Made by a program: the position numbers and the translations under genes. The notes under the pieces are model-generated. The model was not told where the DNA came from and did no database searches. It saw only the letters and a list, made by a program, of their open reading frames with translations. From assembly GCA_002869015.1 (NCBI GenBank), contig PKTT01000006.1, positions 137,120 to 179,684 on the forward strand: 42,565 nucleotides of DNA. The letters are read 5' to 3'. Position 1 is the stretch's first letter, and each line of letters starts with the position of its first letter. This stretch comes from Deltaproteobacteria bacterium (GTDB lineage Bacteria; Desulfobacterota; Deferrisomatia; Deferrisomatales; BM512). Shown here piece after piece: positions 1 to 6,952 of the stretch.

Positions 1-74
1 TATTGGTCGGGGTCGCCTTCTTTGCCTTCGCGGTCCTGGCGGCATTTGGCGTCAACACTTTGGTCAACTTCTAA
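1..74 (+). CDS. Succinate dehydrogenase/fumarate reductase cytochrome b subunit, C-terminal end (partial)
   Basis: Only the last 23 codons are in the window, in the frame ending at TAA 72-74. They encode a hydrophobic, Phe/Ala/Val-rich stretch ending VNTLVNF, as expected for the last membrane helix of a di-heme cytochrome b anchor. The flavoprotein gene starts 17 bases after the stop and the iron-sulfur gene follows, so the order would be C-A-B, as in single-anchor (SdhC/FrdC type B) complexes. The protein would anchor the complex and pass electrons to or from quinone. The identity rests on position and hydrophobicity, not on a diagnostic motif. Confidence 0.7.
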   Translation, partial: LVGVAFFAFAVLAAFGVNTLVNF

Positions 75-91
75 GTACCGGGAGATACCGT

Positions 92-1828
92 ATGTCCGAA
101 AAGAAGATAATTATTGTCGGAGGCGGCCTCGCGGGGCTGATGGCGACCGTCAAGGCAGCTGAACAGCATACAAAGGTGGACCTCTTTTCGCTTATGCCGG
201 TTAAGCGCTCGCACTCGGTTTGCGCGCAGGGCGGCATCAACGCAGCGGTCAACACCAAGGGCGAGGGAGATTCTCCAGCGGTTCACTTTGATGACACTAT
301 CTACGGTGGCGATTTTCTGGCAAATCAGACCCCCGTTAAAGAGATGTGCGAAAACGCCCCCGCGATAATCCATATGTTCGACCGCATGGGGGTCATGTTC
401 AACCGCACCCCGGAGGGGCTCCTCGACTTTCGCCGCTTCGGCGGCACCCGCCACCACCGCACAGCTTACGCGGGGGCGACCACGGGGCAGCAACTCCTTT
501 ATGCGCTGGATGAGCAGGTCAGGCGCTATGAGGCCGCCGGGCTAGTTACAAAATATGAGGGATGGGAGTTTTTATCGGCGATCCTTGACGATGCGGGCAC
601 CTGCCACGGCATAACCGCCATGGAGTTCACCTCCGGTGAAGTGAGGTCCTTTGGCGCTTCGGCGGTAATTCTGGCAACGGGCGGCCCCGGTATAGTCTTC
701 GGCAAATCAACCAACTCCGTTATTAACACAGGCGCGGCTGCGGTGGGCGTCTACCTGCAGGGCGCGACATACGCCAACGGCGAATTCATACAGGTCCACC
801 CAACCGCGATCCCCGGCGATGACAAGCTGAGGCTTATGAGCGAATCGGCGCGCGGCGAGGGCGGCCGAGTGTGGGTACCGAAGGATGGAAAGCCATGGTA
901 CTTCCTTGAGGAGAAATACCCGGCCTACGGAAACCTCGTACCGCGAGACATCGCCACCCGCGAGATATTCGACGTATGCGTCAACCAGGGGCTCGGAGTT
1001 GACGGCAAGATGCAGGTCTACCTTGACCTCACTGAGAAAACTCCCGAGTTTCTGGAGGTCAAGCTAGGAGGGATACTTGAGATTTACAGGAAGTTCACGG
1101 GAGCGGACCCGGCAAAGGTTCCGATGAAGGTCTTTCCGGCGGTGCACTACTCGATGGGCGGGTTATGGGTGGATTTCAACCAGATGACCTCGCTGCCCGG
1201 CCTCTTCGCTGCGGGCGAGTGCGAATACCAGTACCACGGCGCCAATCGCCTCGGCGCGAACTCCCTCTTAAGCTGTATCCACGGCGGCGGAGTTGCTGCC
1301 GCAAAGGCGCTTGAATTCATCGAGGGCAGCGAGAATGGAAATATAAAGGCGGATATGGAGCTCGAACGGATACGCCTTGAGGAGAACTTCGCCGATATCC
1401 GCAAGATGGATGGCCTGGAGAACCCCTATAGGCTTCACGATGAGCTTGGAGAACTTATGACCTCCAACGTAACCGTGGTTCGAGACAATCGCCGCCTGGA
1501 CGAAACGCTGACGGCGATAAAGGGGCTCAAGGAGCGTTACCGGGAGATTGGCCTCGCTGATACGGGGCGCGCGCTGAACCAATCGCTGCAATTTACCAGG
1601 CAACTCCACCACATGCTTGAGCTTGCCGAAGTCATAACGTTAGGCGCAAGGATGAGGGATGAGAGTCGTGGCGCGCACTACAAGCCGGAGTTCCCGGAGA
1701 GGGACGATGAGCACTTCTTAAAGACGACCTTAGCCAACTTTACAGGGGATGGCCCCACGATCTCCTATGAGGAGGTTGATACACAGTACATTGAGCCACG
1801 CCCGCGCAACTACGCGGCGGCGAGCTAG
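92..1828 (+). CDS. Succinate dehydrogenase/fumarate reductase flavoprotein subunit
   Basis: This 578-residue protein is the FAD subunit interconverting succinate and fumarate on the cytoplasmic face of the membrane. A Rossmann dinucleotide motif GGGLAG lies near residue 10. The segment RSHSVCAQGGINAA carries His41 at the position of the covalent FAD-binding histidine. Family-typical blocks follow: RRFGGTRHHRTAYAGATTG, QVHPTAI, and ANRLGANSLLSC near the C-terminal part of the FAD domain. GGAG seven bases before ATG 92 supports the start. It lies between the cytochrome b end and the iron-sulfur subunit as one operon. The sequence cannot decide whether the complex works mainly as succinate dehydrogenase or fumarate reductase, so no sdhA/frdA symbol is given. 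Confidence 0.96.
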   Translation: MSEKKIIIVGGGLAGLMATVKAAEQHTKVDLFSLMPVKRSHSVCAQGGINAAVNTKGEGDSPAVHFDDTIYGGDFLANQTPVKEMCENAPAIIHMFDRMGVMFNRTPEGLLDFRRFGGTRHHRTAYAGATTGQQLLYALDEQVRRYEAAGLVTKYEGWEFLSAILDDAGTCHGITAMEFTSGEVRSFGASAVILATGGPGIVFGKSTNSVINTGAAAVGVYLQGATYANGEFIQVHPTAIPGDDKLRLMSESARGEGGRVWVPKDGKPWYFLEEKYPAYGNLVPRDIATREIFDVCVNQGLGVDGKMQVYLDLTEKTPEFLEVKLGGILEIYRKFTGADPAKVPMKVFPAVHYSMGGLWVDFNQMTSLPGLFAAGECEYQYHGANRLGANSLLSCIHGGGVAAAKALEFIEGSENGNIKADMELERIRLEENFADIRKMDGLENPYRLHDELGELMTSNVTVVRDNRRLDETLTAIKGLKERYREIGLADTGRALNQSLQFTRQLHHMLELAEVITLGARMRDESRGAHYKPEFPERDDEHFLKTTLANFTGDGPTISYEEVDTQYIEPRPRNYAAAS

Positions 1829-1838
1829 GAGGCGGAAG

Positions 1839-2582
1839 ATGAACGATACCATTCGCCTAAAGATAAAGCGCAACGACGGCATCGAAATCCCCTACTGGGA
1901 GGCGTTCACCCTAAAGCGCACTCCCCATATGAACGTCATCTCCTGCCTTAAAGAGATACAGAAAAACCCCGTTACCGAGGAGGGCAAGAAGACAACCCCC
2001 GTCATTTGGGACTGCAACTGTCTGGAAGAGGTATGCGGGGCCTGCTCCATGCTGATAAATGGCAAACCGCGTCAGGCATGCACAGCCCTCGTCGATGAGC
2101 TTGCCAACCCGATAACACTGGAGCCGCTGAAAAAATTCCCCGTGGTAAGGGATCTTATGGTGGACCGCTCCTTTATGTTTGAGAACCTCATAAGGATAAA
2201 GGGATGGGTCCCCATAGACGGCACCTACGACCTTGGGCCGGGGCCGCGCCTGCCTGAGAAAAAGCGCCAATTCGGATACCAGCTCTCGCGCTGCATGACC
2301 TGCGGGTGTTGCATGGAGTCGTGCCCCAACGTCAACGACAGGACTCACTTCATGGGTCCGGCCGCGCTGGTGCAGGCCCTTTATTTCAACATCTCCCCCA
2401 CCGGGGAGATGAACAGCGATGAGCGCCTTGAGGCTGTCATGGGGGCTGGCGGAATCGCAAATTGCGGAAACGCGCAAAACTGCACCAAGGCATGCCCCAA
2501 GGAGATCCCCCTGACAAAAGGGATTACCGCCCTTAACCGCGCCACGACCCTTAAATTCATAAAGAATCTGTTCGACAAATAA
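1839..2582 (+). CDS. Succinate dehydrogenase/fumarate reductase iron-sulfur subunit
   Basis: The 247-residue electron-transfer subunit links FAD to the membrane anchor. The plant-type [2Fe-2S] motif uses C61-x4-C66-x2-C69 and C81. A C-terminal ferredoxin domain has C152-x2-C155-x2-C158-x3-C162-Pro followed by C209, C215 and C219-Pro, giving ligands for the [4Fe-4S] and [3Fe-4S] centres. An upstream in-frame ATG at 1749 would overlap the flavoprotein gene by 80 bases; ATG 1839, preceded by AGGAGG at the end of that gene, is preferred. Only 10 bases separate it from the flavoprotein stop, so the genes are probably translationally coupled. Confidence 0.96.
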   Translation: MNDTIRLKIKRNDGIEIPYWEAFTLKRTPHMNVISCLKEIQKNPVTEEGKKTTPVIWDCNCLEEVCGACSMLINGKPRQACTALVDELANPITLEPLKKFPVVRDLMVDRSFMFENLIRIKGWVPIDGTYDLGPGPRLPEKKRQFGYQLSRCMTCGCCMESCPNVNDRTHFMGPAALVQALYFNISPTGEMNSDERLEAVMGAGGIANCGNAQNCTKACPKEIPLTKGITALNRATTLKFIKNLFDK

Positions 2583-2651
2583 CCTTGAAACTTTTTTGGA
2601 CCTGAGGCGTCTAAGTTAAGAAAGTGTAACTCTAGCAAAATTGAGGTTTAT

Positions 2652-2873
2652 ATGTATTGTGGAACAGAGTTTTTCGGATGGCACGGTTTCTTCGGATTTC
2701 CCTTCGGCTTTATATTCATGGGGCTTTTAATTTGGCTCTTCGTAAGCCTTATAAGGAGGGACCGCGTGCAGGATGCTCCTAACAAGCACACTTCATGCTG
2801 CGATAATGCTTCAAGCAGGAGCTTCAAATACTGCCCCCACTGCGGGAAACCTAGTGATGGAAGCGGCGTCTAA
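2652..2873 (+). CDS. Small membrane protein with C-terminal zinc ribbon
   Basis: The predicted 73-residue protein has one strongly hydrophobic, Phe/Gly-rich segment (about residues 6-33), then a basic stop-transfer stretch (RRDR), and a tail with Cys-Cys and a CPHCGKP zinc-knuckle. The pattern of one membrane helix plus a cytoplasmic zinc ribbon is common among uncharacterised bacterial proteins. TGAGG lies 7-8 bases before ATG 2652. It follows the iron-sulfur subunit by 69 bases and ends just before a strong terminator, so it may be the last gene of that transcript. No specific function can be assigned. Confidence 0.6.
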   Translation: MYCGTEFFGWHGFFGFPFGFIFMGLLIWLFVSLIRRDRVQDAPNKHTSCCDNASSRSFKYCPHCGKPSDGSGV

Positions 2874-2902
2874 ATAAAAAGACTCACTAAATAAATCAAT
2901 AA

Positions 2903-2941
2903 AAAACACCCTCTTCGGATTGACCCCGTAGAGGGTGTTTT
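2903..2941. terminator. Bidirectional intrinsic terminator
   Basis: A perfect 12-bp stem (AAAACACCCTCT with AGAGGGTGTTTT) closes a 15-base loop between two genes that converge here. A-rich and T-rich flanks make it usable on both strands. Confidence 0.85.
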
Positions 2942-2973
2942 ACATTTGAAAGCAGAAGCTTTTGTTACTTAGC

Positions 2974-3258
2974 CTAAAAGGGCTCGAAGATTACTACTGT
3001 CTCCGGCTCATCCAGCATGGGAGATATTTTTGAGGCTACCCGGTGCCTGTCTTCGGAGGCTACCCAGTTGTCCCAATCGCGTTTACTCTGCCAGCGGGAC
3101 ACCGAGGAGCAGTGATGGTGGTCATCCACCCTCTGAAATAGGCTCCCGGATAGGAATCCGGGCCAGCCAGACGCGATTATTCTCAGCTCGCGGATAAGCT
3201 CATGAGCTTCGTTAAGCATTCCCTCTGCGACCCATCTATCTACTTCTACTTGAACCAT
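2974..3258 (-). CDS. Antibiotic biosynthesis monooxygenase (ABM) fold protein
   Basis: The 94-residue protein resembles the dimeric alpha+beta barrel ABM/heme-degrading monooxygenase-like family: an N-terminal strand (VQVEVDRWV), a helix (AHELIRELRIIASGWPGFLSG), then a strand and the typical W-x-S-x3-W-x2-W-x2-S-x3-R pattern near residues 54-68. These proteins are often small oxygenases or quinone-related enzymes, but many have no known substrate. An ATG eight codons upstream (3282) lacks a ribosome site; the ATG at 3258 has GGAGAG seven bases ahead and is preferred. No operon partner. Confidence 0.7.
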   Translation of the reverse strand: MVQVEVDRWVAEGMLNEAHELIRELRIIASGWPGFLSGSLFQRVDDHHHCSSVSRWQSKRDWDNWVASEDRHRVASKISPMLDEPETVVIFEPF

Positions 3259-3437
3259 CTTTTCTCTCTCCGATTTCTTCATTTTAAAGCGGCAATACTA
3301 AGGCATCGATTGGGTACGCTTCCAGCTAAAAAAGGGTAATTTATCTGTTGAATATATATTTTACAAATTCGCATCACCGGGCAATAACTTTAACCTTGAA
3401 GCTTTCGCACGCTTTGCTCACCTGATATAAATATCTC

Positions 3438-4346
3438 ATGGACAGCGCATTAAGAATATTACCGGTTTTCATAGTCATTGGAGCAGGGTTCGTCGGAAGG
3501 CGGCTGGGTTTTCTGCCAAACTCATTTCGCGGCCCCGCCAATAGACTTGTCTACTATTTCGCCATCCCCTGCCTTATCTTTCTCAAGGTGGTGAAGGCCC
3601 CCTTCTCCGAGATACTGCGCCCCTCCTGGATAGTCCTCACCCTAGCTGCCATAGTCCTCATTTGGGCTTCGGCGCTCTTAATATCCCGGTTTATGGGGCT
3701 CACTCATTCAACTCGCGCCACATTTGTGCATTCATCCATCCATTCAAACATCGGCTACATAGGGCTCGCGGCGGCTTTCTACGGTCTAGGCGAGCGCGGC
3801 GTTCAGGCGGCGTCGATCTTCGCGCCCTTCTTCATGCTGATGAATAATGCGTTGGCAGTGGGCACGCTACGCCATTTTGGCGGCGGCGAGCACTCACCTT
3901 TGGGCTTTGTAAAGGCGCTGATAATACACCCGATAATACTCTCCTCATTCGCGGCGATGGCCTATGATTTCAGTGGCCTCCCCCTCCCCGCTATGCTTGA
4001 GGACTCCATGTCCATAATGGCGGGCATGTCTCTGCCGCTCGCCCTTCTTTTAATCGGGGCAGGACTAAACACAGAGGCGCTGGGGCATGCTAAGATCGCT
4101 ACCGTATCGACTTTATTAAAGACGCTGGCGCTGCCGGCCCTTGGCGGGCTGCTACTGACGCTCGCTGGTGCGGGAGGTATTGAGCGGGCGGCGGCGGTCC
4201 TGCTGCTCTCGGCGCCAACCGCTACCGTCACCTTGATTCTCGCCAACGAGATGGGCGGCGACGCCCCGCTCGCCTCCACCGCAGTAACGCTCTCAACCCT
4301 GCTCTCAATCGGGACGCTTACCCTCTGGCTCGGCATTCTAGGATAA
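3438..4346 (+). CDS. AEC (auxin efflux carrier) family transporter
   Basis: A 302-residue integral membrane protein with about ten hydrophobic segments in two halves, as in AEC/BART-superfamily carriers. The first half contains NRLVYYFAIPCLIF, the family-typical helix with a proline break, and HSSIHSNIGYIGLA resembles the conserved SNxGFxGxP region. Bacterial members export or import small organic anions such as malate or malonate; the substrate here is not readable. No clear ribosome site is visible before ATG 3438. The next gene begins 10 bases after its stop, so the two may be cotranscribed. Confidence 0.85.
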   Translation: MDSALRILPVFIVIGAGFVGRRLGFLPNSFRGPANRLVYYFAIPCLIFLKVVKAPFSEILRPSWIVLTLAAIVLIWASALLISRFMGLTHSTRATFVHSSIHSNIGYIGLAAAFYGLGERGVQAASIFAPFFMLMNNALAVGTLRHFGGGEHSPLGFVKALIIHPIILSSFAAMAYDFSGLPLPAMLEDSMSIMAGMSLPLALLLIGAGLNTEALGHAKIATVSTLLKTLALPALGGLLLTLAGAGGIERAAAVLLLSAPTATVTLILANEMGGDAPLASTAVTLSTLLSIGTLTLWLGILG

Positions 4347-4356
4347 TGGCTCTTAA

Positions 4357-5109
4357 ATGATTCAAGCACTGATAACCTTTTCGCTATTACTGGCGGCTTT
4401 TTCAGCGCCCCTTGCCGCCGACTTGAAGATGGCGACGCCCTTCAACTCCAGTGAGGAGCTTTTCGCTTACTTGAAGGAGGAGACGGGAGAGCGCTGGATT
4501 GCTAAGAGGTCGGTGGATGATTTCAGGGATTTTTTCACACCCAACACCCTCTCTGGCAAGATCACCCTTGATCAGAAGATACTCTCCAGAAAAGACCTCT
4601 CCGATGTCCATTACTACCTGCGTGACCTTGCGGCGGAGGTATGCGGAGTACCATCGGACACCCTGAGGCGCGGCGTCACCCAAGAGCAATTTGACGATGT
4701 CACTTACTCATACTTTTATGGCGACGTCCCCGTATATAAGGGCGAGGTTATTACATCCATAATAACTCGCGGTATGAGGGAGGTCGGTGGGAAGTATATC
4801 TATAACGCAAAGCTACAAATCAATATCCCCCAATTCCTGGATATGAACCCCATGCCGAAGGTCACACCGGAGGAAGCCCTGGAGACCGCTTGGGATGAGT
4901 ATCTTGAAAGATACCCCGATGTCGAACGAGGGGATTTTCAGGTCTCGACGCCAAGGCTTGAGATATTCTGGAAGACGATGGAGGAGGGCGAGCGCGTAAA
5001 CAGGCAGAACCTTGTCTACTCTATTATAATGAGAAGTTACAACTCCTACGTAGATGCCCATACTGGCGAGCGTGTGAGGGCTTACACGCCCGTTGGACGT
5101 TGGCAATAG
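4357..5109 (+). CDS. Secreted protein of unknown function
   Basis: A 250-residue protein with an N-terminal signal peptide (hydrophobic residues 2-16, likely cleavage after SAPLAA). The mature part is mixed alpha/beta, rich in Asp/Glu/Tyr/Arg, with no cysteine cluster. The middle (SYFYGDVPVYKGEVITSIITRG) and end (YNSYVDAHTGERVRAY) suggest beta-sheet repeats like those in PepSY-type domains, in particular DAHTGE. That resemblance is weak and offered only as a lead. It starts 10 bases after the transporter gene and is followed by a stem-loop at 5111-5140. Confidence 0.65.
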   Translation: MIQALITFSLLLAAFSAPLAADLKMATPFNSSEELFAYLKEETGERWIAKRSVDDFRDFFTPNTLSGKITLDQKILSRKDLSDVHYYLRDLAAEVCGVPSDTLRRGVTQEQFDDVTYSYFYGDVPVYKGEVITSIITRGMREVGGKYIYNAKLQINIPQFLDMNPMPKVTPEEALETAWDEYLERYPDVERGDFQVSTPRLEIFWKTMEEGERVNRQNLVYSIIMRSYNSYVDAHTGERVRAYTPVGRWQ

Positions 5110-5110
5110 A

Positions 5111-5144
5111 GGAGCGCCAAACGTCTTGACGTGAAGCTCCTTTC
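5111..5144 (+). terminator. Possible terminator or leader hairpin after the secreted protein
   Basis: GGAGC and GCTCC arms enclose an inner ACGT-CTTG-ACGT hairpin, followed by a short TTTC. The T tract is weak, so attenuation or a plain RNA hairpin is equally possible. Confidence 0.4.
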
Positions 5145-5149
5145 GCTGT

Positions 5150-5179
5150 ATAGCTATCTTATAGCTACTTAACAGCTAT
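5150..5179 (+). repeat. Three AGCTA repeats with 11-bp spacing before the DUF3795 gene
   Basis: AGCTA occurs at 5152, 5163 and 5174, exactly 11 bp apart and each within a TAGCTA- or CAGCTA-like context. They end about 18 bases before the start codon at 5197. Helical phasing suggests a tandem binding site for a transcription factor, but the regulator is unknown. Confidence 0.4.
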
Positions 5180-5196
5180 TCAAAAAGGGGGCCAAA

Positions 5197-5691
5197 ATGC
5201 CATCCTACAATCCCGCCTTCGCATCTCCCTGCGGCCTTTACTGCGGCGTTTGCGCAATTCATATTGCCGGACGCGATAACAACGAGAAGTTAAAAAAGGG
5301 CCTCCTGGCGCTATACAGGGGGGAGACCGATGGCAAAGGCAAGCTCCCCGGCGCGGAGAACCTCACCCTTGATGATATCCATTGCGATGGGTGCCTCTCC
5401 GAGGACCGCTTCATGCACTGCAAACAGTGTGAACTTAGGAATTGCTCAATTGAGCGGAGCCTGGAGGGTTGCCATCAGTGCGGCGATTTTCCTTGCGAAC
5501 ACATAGAGACCTTCCCCATGGCGGTGGGAAAGAGGGTTATCCTGCGCGCAGTTCCCTACCGCCGCGAGGTCGGCACCTCACAGTGGATTGGTGATGAAGA
5601 GCGCCGATACCACTGCCCTGAGTGCGGCAACAAAGTTTTTCGCGGAGCAATGCGCTGCAATGTGTGCAAGGCCGCTATCGACCTGGATTGA
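5197..5691 (+). CDS. DUF3795 family cysteine-rich protein with C-terminal zinc ribbon
   Basis: The 164-residue protein has the DUF3795 pattern: SPCGLYCGVCAIH near residue 10, then CDGCLSE, HCKQCELRNC and GCHQCGDFPCEHIETFP, a dense metal-binding cysteine array common in anaerobes and archaea. An added tail (YHCPECGNKVFRGAMRCNVCKAAI) is a two-knuckle zinc ribbon like rubredoxin-type fingers. The AAAAAGGGGG tract 6-15 bases before ATG 5197 gives an adequate ribosome site. The biochemical role of the family is not established. Three phased repeats sit in its promoter region. Confidence 0.85.
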   Translation: MPSYNPAFASPCGLYCGVCAIHIAGRDNNEKLKKGLLALYRGETDGKGKLPGAENLTLDDIHCDGCLSEDRFMHCKQCELRNCSIERSLEGCHQCGDFPCEHIETFPMAVGKRVILRAVPYRREVGTSQWIGDEERRYHCPECGNKVFRGAMRCNVCKAAIDLD

Positions 5692-5708
5692 TAAAGAGCG
5701 CTCTCAGG

Positions 5709-6773
5709 CTACTTCAGCTCCGGCAAGACCTCCAGTGTGCGCCTTATTTCATCATACATAAGCGATGAGCTCATGGTCGCCGTGGTGACGGCATCGGTGT
5801 CGGGGTCAAAGGTCACCGTTTCCTTTGAGAGGAGCCTTTCCTCGAAAGAGCGCGTCTCTTCGGCGCTCCAATTGTCATTGGCAAGCTTTGTCGCATAGAG
5901 GGCATCAAAGCCTCTCACCCTGCCCCCCGAATCAAAGGCGAAGACAAATACGTTGGTGTGGCAGAGGTCACAAACCGGGCGGCGTCTTGCCACCCTGCCA
6001 TAGAGGTCCAGCGGTTTACCCTCTTCATCATATGCGCGAAAGAGCAAAAAAGCCTCAACCCCCTCCACTCGCTCGGCTTTGGTAAGCGCGCCACCACGTA
6101 TTCTGGTGAAGAGCAGCTCAACCTCCTCGCGCTGCTGGGTTTCAAATAGCTCTTCCGGTTCATCCTCCATGAAGGCGGGTATTCCCTGCTCTGCCTTTAT
6201 AGCAACCGCTTTGCCGGCGAGCAGCGCCTCAATACCGGAGTAGATTTCATCAGCTTCGAGGACTCCGATGTGAAAATAAGTCAGCTGCCAGCCGCTCCCC
6301 TCTCGCCTTAGCAATAGGGTCAGCGGCGTTCCCGCAGAATCGCCAATCATATCGAGCGCCGAAAAGGTGGGGTCCGCTCCCAGGGGATAGGTTAGCCCCT
6401 TCTCCTCCTTGAACTGAAGAAGGCCAGCCTCCGTATTACCCTCGGCCAACCCCAAGAGCTTTACCCGGTCCCTTAACTTATCTTGGCCCAACCGCTCCCA
6501 GATGCTCTCCATTATCGGAGCCTGCTCCCAGCAGCTCATGCAGAATCGGTTGAAGAGCTCAAGGACGAGAACCTCCCCCTTTATCTGCTCCAAATCAAAA
6601 CCGCCCGTATCGGTGCGGCCAAGCAGCGCCTCGTAATCCTTGTAATCCGCCAAACCGTAAACGGTTATATTGGGAAGAGACTCCCCCACCGACAACGCCA
6701 AAGCCGCTTCTTCATCTGCCGTGGCAATGGCAGCAAGAAAAAGCAGGAGTAGAGCTACAAGTAACCTTTTCAC
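5709..6773 (-). CDS. Exported thioredoxin-like protein with CxxCH and FMN-binding-like C-terminal domain
   Basis: Starting at GTG 6773 (GGAG seven bases ahead) gives 354 residues; an ATG at 6863 would add 30 residues before the signal peptide and is disfavoured. Residues 1-19 are a signal peptide. Residues 25-195 form a TlpA/peroxiredoxin-like domain with C78-x2-C81 (CMSC). The C-terminal third has CDLCH at 268-272, followed by VFVFAFDSGGRV, and near residue 327 a DAVTTATMSSS segment resembling the DAVSGATxTS motif of FMN-binding domains. CxxCH could bind heme c or act as a redox pair. A periplasmic redox relay is an inference. It converges with the DUF3795 gene. Confidence 0.75.
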   Translation of the reverse strand: MKRLLVALLLLFLAAIATADEEAALALSVGESLPNITVYGLADYKDYEALLGRTDTGGFDLEQIKGEVLVLELFNRFCMSCWEQAPIMESIWERLGQDKLRDRVKLLGLAEGNTEAGLLQFKEEKGLTYPLGADPTFSALDMIGDSAGTPLTLLLRREGSGWQLTYFHIGVLEADEIYSGIEALLAGKAVAIKAEQGIPAFMEDEPEELFETQQREEVELLFTRIRGGALTKAERVEGVEAFLLFRAYDEEGKPLDLYGRVARRRPVCDLCHTNVFVFAFDSGGRVRGFDALYATKLANDNWSAEETRSFEERLLSKETVTFDPDTDAVTTATMSSSLMYDEIRRTLEVLPELK

Positions 6774-6852
6774 GGTATCTCTCCGGGTAAATGTGAAAAA
6801 TTGTATTTTACACATAATGCCTCTTTTTTCACATAACCTTCCGCCCAAGATC

Positions 6853-6882
6853 TTGTAAACCAAATTTTATATTGGTTTACAA
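6853..6882. promoter_or_regulatory. BirA-like operator: perfect 11-bp inverted repeat
   Basis: TTGTAAACCAA at 6853-6863 and TTGGTTTACAA at 6872-6882 are exact inverted copies separated by 8 bases. The outer nine bases of each arm equal the half-sites of the bacterial biotin operator (TTGTAAACC / GGTTTACAA); here 12 bases separate these nine-base arms, fewer than the 14-16 known from characterised sites. The right arm overlaps the predicted -35 of the symporter gene. Confidence 0.75.
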
Positions 6883-6900
6883 TGCCCGTTGATTTATACT
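6872..6900 (+). promoter_or_regulatory. Predicted sigma-70 promoter for the symporter gene
   Basis: TTGGTT at 6872-6877 and TATACT at 6895-6900 have a 17-bp spacer and lie 53 bases before ATG 6953. The -35 falls inside the right arm of the inverted repeat, a layout suited to repression. Confidence 0.5.
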
Positions 6901-6952
6901 CCCCGACTCCACCTGAAATCACATCTACCCCAACGCGGGTTGGAAGGTAACA

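Noticed and set aside
5695-5704. AGAGCGCTCT palindrome as terminator between converging genes
   Set aside because: Only ten bases with no loop or T tract; too weak to call.
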